Origin: Desulforhopalus singaporensis
GTDB taxonomy: Bacteria > Desulfobacterota > Desulfobulbia > Desulfobulbales > Desulfocapsaceae
DNA: 64,000 nucleotides
Direction: 5' to 3'
NCBI RefSeq assembly: GCF_900104445.1
Contig: NZ_FNJI01000002.1
Coordinates: 124,001 to 188,000 of the forward strand
The translations under genes were made by a program, and so were the position numbers. The notes beneath the pieces are model-generated. The model was not told where the DNA came from, ran no database searches, and was given only the letters and a program-made list of their open reading frames with translations. Of this stretch, positions 9,021-17,926 are shown piece after piece (the first letter of the stretch is position 1; each line of letters starts with the position of its first letter).

Positions 9021-9699
9021 TGAGACAACCGGGCGAATAGCTCCGGACTTTTCCTGGTGCGACATCGACAAGGTATTCCTTGACCTGGACGGGACCCTGC
9101 TGGACAAATATTTCGACGACTATTTCTGGGAACATTTCGTTCCCAGAACATACGCCGGAAAATTCGGAATCTCCGAACAAAATGCCAGGGAAAAACTTAT
9201 GGCGACATATGCCGCGGTCGAAAACACCCTCTACTGGACCGACCTCGACCACTGGTCCCAGCAGCTTGAACTTGACATTTGCGCACTGAAAAAAGAGGTG
9301 AGCGACCGCGTCGCTCTTCGTCCTTTTGTCATGGTTTTCCTCGACCATCTCCAGGAGAAAAACAAGGAGATCTTTCTCGTTACGAACGCACATCCGAAAA
9401 CGCTTTCGATCAAGATGGACCGGATCGATCTGCGCGATCGCTTTACCGGAATAGTCTGCTCCAAAGAGGTTGGAGCCGCCAAGGAACAGCCTGAATTCTG
9501 GGACAGGCTGCACCGGTTCATCGATTACGACAAGAAACGGACCCTGTTCATCGACGACACCGAACGGGTCCTCGACTCCGCCACCCGGTCGGGGCTGGGC
9601 CACCTGGTACACATCGCCACCCCAAGTTCACACCTTGGGGCCAGCTACTCGGCCACCTATCCCTCCATATCCGATTTCAGGGAGCTTGTGTTCCAGTGA
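8989..9699 (+). CDS. HAD-family phosphatase, YrfG-like (GMP/IMP nucleotidase type)
   Basis: 236 residues with HAD motif I (FLDLDGTLLD), motif II in LVTNAH, a motif III Lys in the GAAKEQPEFW region and motif IV (LFIDDTERVL). The extended N-terminal stretch with DYFWEHFVPRTYA resembles E. coli YrfG, a GMP/IMP 5'-nucleotidase, so a nucleotide or sugar phosphate is the likely substrate. The exact substrate cannot be read from the sequence. The ATG at 8989 has AGGAG at a good distance and overlaps the end of mfd by 32 bp, suggesting translational coupling. Confidence 0.88.
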   Translation: MTSQTSYNKHDETTGRIAPDFSWCDIDKVFLDLDGTLLDKYFDDYFWEHFVPRTYAGKFGISEQNAREKLMATYAAVENTLYWTDLDHWSQQLELDICALKKEVSDRVALRPFVMVFLDHLQEKNKEIFLVTNAHPKTLSIKMDRIDLRDRFTGIVCSKEVGAAKEQPEFWDRLHRFIDYDKKRTLFIDDTERVLDSATRSGLGHLVHIATPSSHLGASYSATYPSISDFRELVFQ

Positions 9700-9868
9700 A
9701 GTACACATCGGTCGTTGGGAGCGGACTGCGCCGCAACCCTAACAAAAAAAAAATTCATTCCACCACAGATTCAGTTTGCATACCAGGGCGAGGATGAGTA
9801 TTTTTGGGTGTGATAAGGTTTGTCTTTTTAAGTTGTTTCTTATACCACTGCTTTCGGAGAAAAAAATT

Positions 9869-10321
9869 ATGAAGAAATTAGTGATCCTGCTGTTGCCGGT
9901 ATTGATACTCAGTCTTACGTCCTGTGCCGACACTTCTTACAACAAGGGCCAGCAAGGTGCCGGGATAGGAGGAATAGGCGGGGCAATAATCGGCCAGGCC
10001 ATAGGTGGCGATACCGAGGCGACCCTTATCGGCGCAGCGGTTGGCACCATGCTCGGCTACATAGTCGGCAATGAAATGGACAAGTATGACCGGCAGCGAC
10101 TCAACCAGACCTATGAAACCGCCCCATCAGGGCAAACTACCCGGTGGAGCAACCCCGACAACGGCAATGTGTATCAGGTAACCCCGCAACCGGCTTATTA
10201 TCCCGCACCGGAGAGACCGTGCAGGCAGGCCGAGATCCTGGCGACCATCGATGGCAAAACCGAAAAGACCTACACCACCGCGTGTAGAAACAGTGCCGGG
10301 CAGTGGGAGCTGCAGAACTGA
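9869..10321 (+). CDS. Glycine-zipper outer-membrane lipoprotein (17-kDa-antigen-like)
   Basis: 150 residues. The N-terminus MKKLVILLLPVLILSLTSC is a lipoprotein signal with lipobox LTSC. A glycine-zipper segment follows (GAGIGGIGGAIIGQAIGG, then GAAVGTMLGYIVGNEMD), as in the rickettsial 17-kDa antigen/SlyB-type proteins, and a polar C-terminal domain carries two Cys that could pair. Such proteins sit in the outer membrane and contribute to envelope integrity. The ATG at 9869 has GGAG upstream. The gene has its own terminator at 10353-10389 and is probably monocistronic. Confidence 0.88.
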   Translation: MKKLVILLLPVLILSLTSCADTSYNKGQQGAGIGGIGGAIIGQAIGGDTEATLIGAAVGTMLGYIVGNEMDKYDRQRLNQTYETAPSGQTTRWSNPDNGNVYQVTPQPAYYPAPERPCRQAEILATIDGKTEKTYTTACRNSAGQWELQN

Positions 10322-10352
10322 CCACACCTCCTTTGATAAAACTCTTTACGTG

Positions 10353-10389
10353 AAAAAAACCTCCGACCGGCAGGCCGGGGGTTTTTTTT
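10353..10389 (+). terminator. Intrinsic terminator after the lipoprotein gene
   Basis: An A-rich 5' arm continuing into CCTCCG pairs with CGGGGG followed by eight T residues, with a short GC-rich loop. It lies 31 bp after the stop codon and could work in both directions because of the A-run/T-run. Confidence 0.8.
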
Positions 10390-10410
10390 GTGAGCACATA
10401 AATATTTCCC

Positions 10411-11316
10411 ATGTTTTCACTTTCAGCCGCCAGGCAAAAAACCGGCTTTTCCACCCCAGCCCTTGCCACCATCGCCCTGCTGGGTGCCATGCTTCTCTGG
10501 TCCAGCTCCTTTATCGCGCTCAAGATAGCGTTTCGAGGCTACCATCCCCAGGTGGTCATCTTCGGCAGAATGCTGGTCGCCTCGCTCTGTTTTTTGCTGG
10601 TCGCCCCCAGGCTCGCCCGCGGGCTTCGCTACCGGAAGGGTGACTACAAGCTGATACTCTTCATGGTAGTTTGCGAACCGTGCCTCTACTTCCTGTTCGA
10701 GGCCGAGGCGGTTGTCAACACCACCGCCTCCCAGGCAGGTGTCGTCACCGCCATCCTACCCATCCTGACAATGACGGCTGCCGCGTTGTTTCTCAAGGAG
10801 AAAGTCGCATCCACCGCATGGATCGGTGCCGGGGTGGCCCTTGGCGGCGTGTGCTGGCTTACTCTCACCAGCAACCCCAGCAGCGATGCGCCCAACCCCA
10901 TGCTCGGTAATTTCCTGGAGTTCCTGGCAATGGTGTGCGCCACAGGCTACACCATCAGCCTGAAACATCTCGCCGCAAGATACTCGCCCTTTTTCCTCAC
11001 CGCGCTCCAGGCTTTCGCCGGTACCGTGTTCTATTTTCCCCTGCTGTTTCTACCTTCCACCACCATTCCCGACACTTTTCACCTCCAGTCGGGACTAGCA
11101 ATTCTCTATCTTGGAGCGGTGATCACCCTGGGCGCTTACGGGCTCTTCAACTTCGCCCTGCAAAAGGTTCCGGCCAACAAGGCCTCTTCCTACGTCAACC
11201 TGATTCCGGTATTTTCTGTGGTGCTCGGGTGGCTGGTTTTGGGGGAGACTCTTTCCGCAGTGCAGATTTGTGCAACATTTGTCATCCTGGCAGGCGTCTG
11301 GTTCGCCCAGAAATAA
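10411..11316 (+). CDS. EamA/DMT-family transporter
   Basis: 301 residues, almost entirely hydrophobic, with about ten transmembrane helices arranged as two EamA repeats. The first begins near LLGAMLLWSSSFIALK; the second begins near LEFLAMVCATGYTISLK and ends with YVNLIPVFSVVLGWLVLGE, a typical DMT signature. These inner-membrane proteins export or import amino acids, nucleotides or other small metabolites; nothing here fixes the substrate. The start ATG at 10411 lies 21 bp after the preceding terminator and lacks a clear ribosome site. The stop overlaps the start of the next gene (TAATG). Confidence 0.88.
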   Translation: MFSLSAARQKTGFSTPALATIALLGAMLLWSSSFIALKIAFRGYHPQVVIFGRMLVASLCFLLVAPRLARGLRYRKGDYKLILFMVVCEPCLYFLFEAEAVVNTTASQAGVVTAILPILTMTAAALFLKEKVASTAWIGAGVALGGVCWLTLTSNPSSDAPNPMLGNFLEFLAMVCATGYTISLKHLAARYSPFFLTALQAFAGTVFYFPLLFLPSTTIPDTFHLQSGLAILYLGAVITLGAYGLFNFALQKVPANKASSYVNLIPVFSVVLGWLVLGETLSAVQICATFVILAGVWFAQK

Positions 11317-11726
11317 TGGCTAGGCACAAGCTCACGGATTCGGTCACCGGTTTGAAACTTCGATACGCTACCTGCCTTCTCGGGGTGATGATACTGATAG
11401 GCGGCAGTTCTATGGCTGCGGTCAGGTTCTGCCTCGACGGCGACTACCTGCTGATGTGTCTGGTTCTTGGCGCACTCTACCCGGCAACATTTTTTTTGGG
11501 CAGGAAACTGGAAAAAATGTTCTTTGTACTCGCCCTCATTAAATTTCTCAGAAACAACGGCGGGACGATGCCGGTCGCCGCCTGCCGTACCTTTATCGCA
11601 CAACGAAAAAAAACAGCTCGCCAACAGACAGGAGAAAGAGCTTTTGGCGATGAGATTGTCGAACTGCTGATGGCGGAAAATATCGCGTCACTTTCCGGTG
11701 AAAACTTGATTCTTGTTCCCCGATAA
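11316..11726 (+). CDS. Small membrane protein of unknown function
   Basis: 136 residues; not recognised. The start ATG overlaps the stop of the EamA gene (TAATG), which supports a real, translationally coupled gene. Two hydrophobic segments (TCLLGVMILIGGSSMAAV and LLMCLVLGALYPATFFLG) are followed by a basic segment with a possible third short hydrophobic stretch and a polar C-terminal half. That half (residues about 75-136) has a helix-turn-helix feel (GDEIVELLMAENIASL), but I cannot assign a family. In the same frame just beyond its stop lies a fragment resembling a thioesterase tail. Confidence 0.6.
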   Translation: MARHKLTDSVTGLKLRYATCLLGVMILIGGSSMAAVRFCLDGDYLLMCLVLGALYPATFFLGRKLEKMFFVLALIKFLRNNGGTMPVAACRTFIAQRKKTARQQTGERAFGDEIVELLMAENIASLSGENLILVPR

Positions 11727-11834
11727 ACCAAAAGTAAATTCTTTATCGCCTCCGGTCACGTTGTGCGCAAGGGCAGCAAGGTCGCAGTGACCTGGACCGA
11801 ACTGGCTAGCGACACCCAGTCGCTGATCGGTTAA
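11727..11834 (+). pseudogene. Fragment resembling the C-terminus of a PaaI-type thioesterase
   Basis: Directly after the stop of the preceding gene, and in the same frame, 35 codons are open up to a TAA at 11832. The encoded stretch contains IASGHVVRKGSKVAVTW, which resembles the last strands of hotdog-fold PaaI-type thioesterases. There is no start or upstream half, so it looks like a remnant left by a deletion. Resemblance judged by eye only. Confidence 0.35.
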
Positions 11835-11869
11835 GAGTCCGGGTGGCTGCCTGGCGGGATAGGTTGCTG

Positions 11870-12484
11870 TCACCTCGTTTTAGCCAGTATCATGTAGCCG
11901 GTTACGACCCGGATAATTGTCGTCAGTAAACAGAGCACCGCAAAGCAGACCGCGAGAACCGGAAACCATGACGGGCGAAAACAGGCGAGCACAAATACTA
12001 CGATCGTTTCGGTCGATTCACAAATCCCGCTCAGGTAATAGAGAGACTTTGCGGGAAAGCGCATACAGGTTAACCCTCTTTTCTGCGCCATTACCGCAAA
12101 GGCGAGAAAACTGCTGGAGGTTCCGATAAAACTGAACAGAAGAAAGACCGCTGCCGGTGCGTTGGTGTCCGGCGCACTCAGGGCAAACCCCAGGACCACC
12201 GCAGAATAAAAGATAAAATCCAGGACGATATCGAGAAAACCGCCGCTATCGCTCATTGACGTAATCCTGGCCAGAGCCCCGTCAACACCGTCACATATCC
12301 GGTTGCCGGCGATACAACTGAGGGCGACCGGGTAGAGATGAAAATAGAGTGCCGGCACCACCCCGATCCCGATCACAAAACCGGTAACGGTCACCAGGTC
12401 GGCGGAAACACCGTACTTCTTGAGCTGGGAGGCAGCCCTGTTTAAAGGATGGTTGCAAAGCTGCCAGACATATCGGTCAAACAT
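11870..12484 (-). CDS. CDP-alcohol phosphatidyltransferase family protein
   Basis: 204 residues with several membrane helices. It carries the family signature with the aspartates of the metal and CDP site (DGALAR, then GGFLDIVLD), so it should transfer a phosphoalcohol or phosphatidyl group from a CDP-linked donor at the inner membrane. The length fits the bacterial PgsA/PssA class, but which alcohol is used is not readable. The ATG at 12484 lacks a strong ribosome site. It is transcribed alone, convergent to the EamA genes. Confidence 0.85.
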   Translation of the reverse strand: MFDRYVWQLCNHPLNRAASQLKKYGVSADLVTVTGFVIGIGVVPALYFHLYPVALSCIAGNRICDGVDGALARITSMSDSGGFLDIVLDFIFYSAVVLGFALSAPDTNAPAAVFLLFSFIGTSSSFLAFAVMAQKRGLTCMRFPAKSLYYLSGICESTETIVVFVLACFRPSWFPVLAVCFAVLCLLTTIIRVVTGYMILAKTR

Positions 12485-12686
12485 AGGGCAAAATGCGGAC
12501 GAACCGCCATATCATATGAACGTTTTGCAAATCCTCCAGCACCGCTTCGTGTAGCCGCAACCCCACTATTTACTGGAACAATGCAGATTACTCAATAAAG
12601 CGAGCTGAAAAAACAACAGGTACAAAACCAAAAGGATGAGGTATATGGTATGATACCTGTAAGCTTCTCTCTTATGCGGTTGTGTA

Positions 12687-13691
12687 ATGTATCTAGCAGA
12701 AATATATAAAAACGGAACATTTATCTACCAAATCCGTCAGTCTTACAGTCGTGACGGCCGCGGTTTTGACCATCGTCTCGTCTTCGATCTCGGCGACGAT
12801 CCCAGACGCTACCTCCATCACTACGACGACTACGTAGTCCTCTTTGCAACGGTTCTGGTCGATGCGGTGAGCGCGGCCGGAGCCGAAGACCCGGAGGCGA
12901 TGCTCGAACAGCTGCTGTGGCGATTTTTGCCGCAACAGGTAAGAACCAGGTTCGACCTCTTTTCCGCGAGAAAAGCGGCACCTGCAACCAGGCTCAGCCC
13001 GACGGAACTCGAGCAGATTGGTGCCCAGGTCCACCTGTTCGACCGGAGAAGACTCTACTATCTGCGATACGGCGCTGTAGACCAGAGCCGGCTGTACCGG
13101 CTTCATGAAAAATGCTGCCGGCCGCTGCTCGGCCAGTCAAGGGATGAGCGTGAGTTTTACTTTGTCCAGGAGGAAAAGGTCCTCGATCCCGGCAGTTACT
13201 TCCAGTATGTCTATGCAATCTTCAACCTGCAGAAACATTTTACCCAGTCATTTGCGTCCTGGATGCCGGAGGCGCTGGCGTTTGAGGAAATCAGCGAGTA
13301 TCTCATAACAGCCGTATGTTGCCTGCAAGGTGATGAAACATTCTGGCAAAAAAAAACCGAAACAGACTCTTTGCACCCGCACCTTGCCCGCTACCTGATC
13401 ATGTTTTTTGATTTTGCTCCTGGTCCTCGTTCTTTTATCAGTGACTTCGCGCGCGCCTTCATGAACTCCCACCGCCAGTTCAGGTGGCCCGAACACAAAA
13501 CCGGTGCCACCGCCGAGCAGATCAGAAGACTGCTCGGAGTCGACTCCTTTGCCGTAAAGAAGATGACGAGAGAGGAGCTCAACCGGCTCTACCGGCAAAA
13601 AGCGATGCAGCTGCACCCGGACAAGGGGGGAGACCATGAACTGTTCATCGAGCTGACCGAGGTCTACAGGATGCTGGTTAAATCAAAGTAG
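12687..13691 (+). CDS. Protein with a C-terminal J-domain and an unassigned N-terminal domain
   Basis: 334 residues. The last ~55 residues form a J-domain with the HPD motif (MQLHPDKGGDHELF), which would stimulate the ATPase of a DnaK-type chaperone. The first ~270 residues are rich in aromatic and charged residues (YLRYGAVDQSRLYRLHEK, RYLIMFFDFAPGPRSF) and match no family I recognise. Canonical DnaJ has the J-domain at the N-terminus with G/F and zinc modules; none is seen here, so this is a specialised co-chaperone. The preceding 200 bp contains an interrupted repeat at 12639-12658 (AGGTAT...ATACCT). The taurine-island promoter lies downstream, so the gene is probably monocistronic. Confidence 0.82.
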   Translation: MYLAEIYKNGTFIYQIRQSYSRDGRGFDHRLVFDLGDDPRRYLHHYDDYVVLFATVLVDAVSAAGAEDPEAMLEQLLWRFLPQQVRTRFDLFSARKAAPATRLSPTELEQIGAQVHLFDRRRLYYLRYGAVDQSRLYRLHEKCCRPLLGQSRDEREFYFVQEEKVLDPGSYFQYVYAIFNLQKHFTQSFASWMPEALAFEEISEYLITAVCCLQGDETFWQKKTETDSLHPHLARYLIMFFDFAPGPRSFISDFARAFMNSHRQFRWPEHKTGATAEQIRRLLGVDSFAVKKMTREELNRLYRQKAMQLHPDKGGDHELFIELTEVYRMLVKSK

Positions 13692-13814
13692 TGGCATATT
13701 TTTTTCCTTTTCTTTTGCAAAACCCTTGGCCTATAATTTATTGGTATACAAATAATTTTCACTTTCTCATCCAGGCCGAAAAGAAAAGTTGTTCTGCTGT
13801 GCGAAAACGTCTTC

Positions 13815-13846
13815 TTGACAGATGTCTGATATGTGATATATCATAA
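13815..13846 (+). promoter_or_regulatory. Promoter and operator of the OCD/oxidoreductase operon
   Basis: A -35 box TTGACA (13815-13820) is followed by a -10-like TATATC (13837-13842). The latter is covered by the palindromic region 13831-13846, ATGTGATATATCATAA, which matches 13 of 16 positions of the site before tauK. An extra half site TCTGAT lies at 13825-13830. The centre is 23.5 bp from the first base of the -35 box, the same as at xsc. A regulator bound here would block RNA polymerase. The GntR-family protein at 23455-24138 is the obvious candidate. Confidence 0.7.
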
Positions 13847-13908
13847 AATTTTATATTCAACTCAAGCAAAAAGCAGGTGGAAGTTTAAAATTTTACTGTG
13901 AGGTAACT

Positions 13909-15024
13909 ATGTCTTCGTCGCAACTTGCAATGAAATTTCTTTCGCAGATGGACATGATCGCAGCCGGCGTCACCGATATGGATAAATGTATCGAAGTGAT
14001 GAGTGAAGTCTTTATCCTGGCCGGCAAGGGCGACTATGTAATGGGAGGATCAACACGTAATTCCCATGGCCAGAGGATCTGGTTTCCACCAGAGCCGAAA
14101 TTTGACGGGATGCCTAAGGGGGGGCCTGACCAGCGATTCATGGCCCTTCCTGGATACCTCGGCGGCCGATTCAGGGTGTGCGGCAACAAGTGGTACGGCT
14201 CCAACGTCCACAATCCTGCCAAACACGGGCTGCCGCGGTCGATCCTGCTGATGACGCTCAATGACGCTGAGACAGCAAGACCTCTGGCCATCATGGAGGC
14301 GAATATTCTCAGCGGCATGAGGACCGGAGCCGTGGTCGGACTGAGCGCGAAGTATCTCGCCCGCGATGACAGTGAGACCTTGGGGGTAATCGCCGCAGGT
14401 CCCATCTCCAAATTCTCGGCCACCGCAATTATCAAGGCGTTGCCATCGCTTAAAAAAGTAGTGGTCTACGACATAAATGAAGAAGCGGCCAAAAGGTTCT
14501 GCACGGAAATAGGTGAGCAACTCGATATCGACGTATCCGTCGTCAATCGATTTGAGGATGCCGTCCGCGGCCAGGATGTAATCACCTCAGCCATCTCTGG
14601 TGACCACACCCCCCTGTTTGAGGATAAATGGTTGAAAGAAGGCTCCCTGCTCACCCTGCCGGGCAGGGCTAACGTCGAAGAGGATTACCTGCGCCACGCC
14701 TATATCGTCCCCGATTGCTGGGAAATGCAGAAAACCTACAAGATCGAGGGGATGATGCTGCCGAAAGAGGAGCGAACCATTCCCCACCTGCAGCTGCACA
14801 ACATGATCGACAGGGGTGAAATCAAGGAAAGCGATATTCACGATCTCGGCAAGATTGCCGCCGGCATTGCTTCAATCGAAAAAAACAGCAACAAAAAGAG
14901 ATATTTTATCTCAAACGGTACCATTCTCCAAGATATAGGATGGGGGATGACAATGTATGAAAGTGCACTTCAAAAAGGTCTGGGCCAGGATCTGGTTCTC
15001 TGGGAAAAGCCCTACCGTATTTAA
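13909..15024 (+). CDS. Ornithine cyclodeaminase/mu-crystallin family dehydrogenase
   Basis: 371 residues. The OCD/mu-crystallin hallmarks are present: the MRTGAVVGLSAKYLA segment, a central Rossmann region (GVIAAGPISKFSATAI, with Ala in place of the usual first Gly) and VVVYDINEE after the second strand. Family members act on amino acids or imines with NAD(P): ornithine cyclodeaminase, ketimine reductase, alanine dehydrogenase, and SbnB, which oxidatively cleaves an N-carboxyalkyl amino acid. It is the first gene of the operon; the 2Fe-2S gene follows after 17 bp. The ATG at 13909 has GAGG upstream. The shared operator links it to taurine metabolism. I infer a role in handling an N-substituted taurine or its imine; the substrate is unproven. 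Confidence 0.82.
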   Translation: MSSSQLAMKFLSQMDMIAAGVTDMDKCIEVMSEVFILAGKGDYVMGGSTRNSHGQRIWFPPEPKFDGMPKGGPDQRFMALPGYLGGRFRVCGNKWYGSNVHNPAKHGLPRSILLMTLNDAETARPLAIMEANILSGMRTGAVVGLSAKYLARDDSETLGVIAAGPISKFSATAIIKALPSLKKVVVYDINEEAAKRFCTEIGEQLDIDVSVVNRFEDAVRGQDVITSAISGDHTPLFEDKWLKEGSLLTLPGRANVEEDYLRHAYIVPDCWEMQKTYKIEGMMLPKEERTIPHLQLHNMIDRGEIKESDIHDLGKIAAGIASIEKNSNKKRYFISNGTILQDIGWGMTMYESALQKGLGQDLVLWEKPYRI

Positions 15025-15041
15025 CAACTAAAGAGACTCCG

Positions 15042-15347
15042 ATGGTTAACCAAAATAGCAGATTCAGCTGGAGCGACACGGGTGCTGCAGACAAAACGGT
15101 GAACGTAATCTTTGAAGGACAAAACTGCACCGTCCCCGAGGGGGTCACGGTCGCGGCGGCTCTTCTGGGCCACGATGACAACCACTTCTGTCATTCAGCT
15201 GCCCAGGGCGACAAGCGGGCCCCCTACTGTCTCATGGGAGTCTGTTTCGAGTGTCTGGTGGAAATCGACGGCCTGAAAAATCGTCAGGCGTGCCTTGAAC
15301 CGGTTTACGAAGGCATGAACGTCAAACGGCAGCAGGTTGAGGGGTAA
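15042..15347 (+). CDS. Small [2Fe-2S] subunit of a HcnABC/octopine-oxidase-type oxidoreductase
   Basis: 101 residues with a plant-ferredoxin-like cluster motif, C-x4-C-x2-C-x12-C (YCLMGVCFECLV, then QAC). HcnA and the small subunits of hydroxyproline, proline and opine oxidases have this size and motif and pass electrons between two flavoprotein subunits. It sits 17 bp after the OCD gene and 9 bp before the next flavoprotein, so the order small-large-large matches the known heterotrimers. Cytoplasmic; no signal peptide. Confidence 0.88.
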   Translation: MVNQNSRFSWSDTGAADKTVNVIFEGQNCTVPEGVTVAAALLGHDDNHFCHSAAQGDKRAPYCLMGVCFECLVEIDGLKNRQACLEPVYEGMNVKRQQVEG

Positions 15348-15356
15348 CAGGATCAA

Positions 15357-16766
15357 ATGAAAACTAAATATGATGCGATAGTGGTTGGAGCCGGTCCTGC
15401 AGGTCTTGCCTGCTCAGCGGAACTTACCGCCAAGGGCCTTGACGTTGCCCTTGTTGACGAACAGAGTTCTCCAGGTGGTCAGATCTACCGCAATATTACT
15501 CGGGCAACCGTCAACCGCCACAATATTCTCGGCAGCGACTATTCCGAAGGGTTACAGGTAGTAAAGGAATTCACCGAGGGCGGCGGTACATATCTGCCGA
15601 GAACCCGGGTGTGGCAGGCGGAAGCCACCGGCGACGTCTACTTTTCACGGGACGGCTACTCCGGAGCCCTGCACGGTGAATATATCGTTCTTACCACCGG
15701 CGCCATGGAGCGTCCGGTGCCGTTTCCCGGCTGGACACTGCCGGGGGTGATGACCTGCGGCGGGATGTCGAATCTGTTCAAAGACTCCGGCCTGGTGCCC
15801 AAGCAACCGGTAGTGATCTGTGGCAGCGGACCGCTGGTGTGGCTTGTTGCCGAGCATCTGCTGGCCCTTGACGCCCCGATCACCGCGATCCTCGACACCA
15901 CGCCGATATCCCAGATCACGGCGGCGATGAAACATGTGGGGGGCGCATTGAAGCGGTTTGACTACATGATGAAAGGTATCAAGATGATAGCTGGTGTCGA
16001 GGCCAAGGCGCGCAAAAAAAAGGTGCCGCTTCACCGTAATATCAGCCACCTTGAGGCCATCGGCACCGACAGGGTTGAACGGGTGAGCTGCAAGAAAGGG
16101 GCGCGGACCCTCAGCTTCGAGGCGTCCACCCTGCTGGTTAGTGAGGGGATCATCCCCAATACCTCGCTGCTGCGCCAGGTTGGGGTAAAACATACCTGGA
16201 ATCCGGTGCAGCGCTTCTGGCACCCCGACGTCACCCTCGAAGGACGTACCAATCTCGATTCGGTTTTCGTTGCCGGAGACGGCAGTTTCGTGCATGGAGC
16301 CAAGTCAGCTGAATACAAAGGCCGACTCACCGGCCTTACCATTGCAAGGGAGCTGCACCGGCTCAGTGATCAACAGTTTGCCGAACAGTCAGCGCCTGTA
16401 AAGGAGAAGCTCAAGCGGGAACTGCTTCCCCGTCCTTTTATCGACGCCCTCTACGCTCCGGCGAAAAAACTCTACGCACTCGCAGACGATACCATCGTCT
16501 GCAGATGCGAATCGATAACTGCCGGCAGAATACGTGAATTCATCGCCGAAGGATATGTCGATCACAATGAAATAAAAGCGATCATCCGTTGCGGAATGGG
16601 ACCGTGCCAGGGCAGGATGTGTTCTTCGGCAGTCTTTGAACTTATCGCTGAAGGTTCTGGTCTTGCGCCGGAAACAATACGGCAGCACAGGTTGCGCCCG
16701 CCAATCAAGCCGGTAAGCCTGCAGGAGCTCGCCAACGCTAAAGTAGGAGAAAACGATGAAAGCTGA
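15357..16766 (+). CDS. FAD/NAD(P)-binding subunit with C-terminal BFD-type [2Fe-2S] domain (HcnB/OoxA-like)
   Basis: 469 residues. A dinucleotide fold opens the protein (VVGAGPAGLACSAE, residues ~7-20), and a second FAD-associated signature is in SVFVAGDG near residue 300. The C-terminal region (about 381-420) has the four-Cys BFD-like motif CRC...CGMGPCQGRMC. This architecture is that of HcnB, OoxA/NoxA and the alpha subunits of D-hydroxyproline dehydrogenases, which oxidise a C-N bond together with a DAO-type partner. The next gene starts 11 bp before its stop, indicating coupled translation. The substrate is not readable; the context suggests an amine or amino acid conjugate linked to taurine. 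Confidence 0.88.
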   Translation: MKTKYDAIVVGAGPAGLACSAELTAKGLDVALVDEQSSPGGQIYRNITRATVNRHNILGSDYSEGLQVVKEFTEGGGTYLPRTRVWQAEATGDVYFSRDGYSGALHGEYIVLTTGAMERPVPFPGWTLPGVMTCGGMSNLFKDSGLVPKQPVVICGSGPLVWLVAEHLLALDAPITAILDTTPISQITAAMKHVGGALKRFDYMMKGIKMIAGVEAKARKKKVPLHRNISHLEAIGTDRVERVSCKKGARTLSFEASTLLVSEGIIPNTSLLRQVGVKHTWNPVQRFWHPDVTLEGRTNLDSVFVAGDGSFVHGAKSAEYKGRLTGLTIARELHRLSDQQFAEQSAPVKEKLKRELLPRPFIDALYAPAKKLYALADDTIVCRCESITAGRIREFIAEGYVDHNEIKAIIRCGMGPCQGRMCSSAVFELIAEGSGLAPETIRQHRLRPPIKPVSLQELANAKVGENDES

Positions 16767-17877
16767 TGTACTGATCGTTGGCGGCGGACTCATGGGCTGC
16801 GCAACGGCGATTGAACTTGCGCGAAAGGGAAAGAGCGTCACTGTTTTTGAAAAGGATGTGCCGGGAAGACACGCTTCGGGCAACAACTCAGGGGGAGTGC
16901 GCTGCCAGGGACGTGATCTCAGGGAAATTCCCTTTGCCGTTGAATCACGCAAGATGTGGGATCTCCACCCCAAGACCGTGTCCAGCGACTGCGGTTTTTA
17001 CGTCTCTCCCCGGTTGCGACTGGCGGAAAACGATGCGGAAATGGAAGTCCTTGTCAAGAGACAGGAAAAACTCAACAGCCTCGGATACACCCATGAAGTG
17101 GTCGTCGACCTCAACGAGGTAAGGCGTCTCTCGCCAAACGTCGCCGACCACGTGGTCGGAGGTCTTGTCTGTTACACCGACGGGTTGGCCAATCCGATGC
17201 TCACATCCAAAGCCTACGCTGCCGCCGCAGGGCGCGAAGGGGTACAGATACTAACCCGGACAAGGGTGGTCGAAGTGCAGACCATGTCCTGGGGATTCAA
17301 GCTCAGGACCGCGGATGGCAAGGTTTATGAGGGCGAAACCCTGATAAATGCGACAGGAGCCTGGTCCGGCAGGTTTTCCGAGATGCTCGGTGACCCTCTG
17401 CCCGTATTCTCCGCAGCCCCCACCATGATGGTTACCGACCGCATGGCGGATATGATGAACGGCACTTCCCTTGGACTTACCGGCCGGCTTCTCGGGTTGA
17501 TGGCGGCACAGAACGGCACAATCATCGTCGGCGGGGGATACCGTTCCCCCCATGACCTGGAAAAAGAGAAAATCTGGATAGATCCGATGCAGATGACCAA
17601 GGCCTCGAAGATTATGATCGAAGTTCTTCCAGGCCTCAAAGACGCCCAGATGATACGCTGCTGGGCCGCGTTTGAAGGATGCCTTGCCGATAAAGTGCCC
17701 ATTGTTGGTAGTTCAAAACAGGTCCCCGGACTTTTCCATGTCTGCGGTTTTTCCGCCCACGGTTTCCAGCTGGCACCGATAATGGGCAGAGTCATGAGCC
17801 AGATCGTTCTCGGTCAGCAGCCGGACTTTCCCCTGGATGATTTCCGTCCGGACAGGTTTGAACAAAAAGTCAAGTAG
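16756..17877 (+). CDS. DAO-family FAD oxidoreductase, catalytic subunit (HcnC/OoxB-like)
   Basis: 373 residues, a single D-amino-acid-oxidase/glycine-oxidase-like domain. The N-terminal FAD motif is DVLIVGGGLMGCATAIELARKG; the covalent or substrate-side segment has GNNSGGVRCQ, and the C-terminus has FHVCGFSAHGFQLAP, typical of sarcosine/glycine oxidase relatives. In octopine and nopaline oxidases and in HcnABC the equivalent subunit oxidises the secondary or primary amine. It overlaps the preceding gene by 11 bp and is followed after 49 bp by an intrinsic terminator. I infer oxidation of an N-alkyl taurine (for example tauropine or N-methyltaurine); amino acids such as D-alanine or glycine remain possible substrates. 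Confidence 0.87.
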   Translation: MKADVLIVGGGLMGCATAIELARKGKSVTVFEKDVPGRHASGNNSGGVRCQGRDLREIPFAVESRKMWDLHPKTVSSDCGFYVSPRLRLAENDAEMEVLVKRQEKLNSLGYTHEVVVDLNEVRRLSPNVADHVVGGLVCYTDGLANPMLTSKAYAAAAGREGVQILTRTRVVEVQTMSWGFKLRTADGKVYEGETLINATGAWSGRFSEMLGDPLPVFSAAPTMMVTDRMADMMNGTSLGLTGRLLGLMAAQNGTIIVGGGYRSPHDLEKEKIWIDPMQMTKASKIMIEVLPGLKDAQMIRCWAAFEGCLADKVPIVGSSKQVPGLFHVCGFSAHGFQLAPIMGRVMSQIVLGQQPDFPLDDFRPDRFEQKVK

Positions 17878-17926
17878 AGCCCATTCATTTCATCCTGCGC
17901 AGAATAGCAGCAGCCACACGACATAT

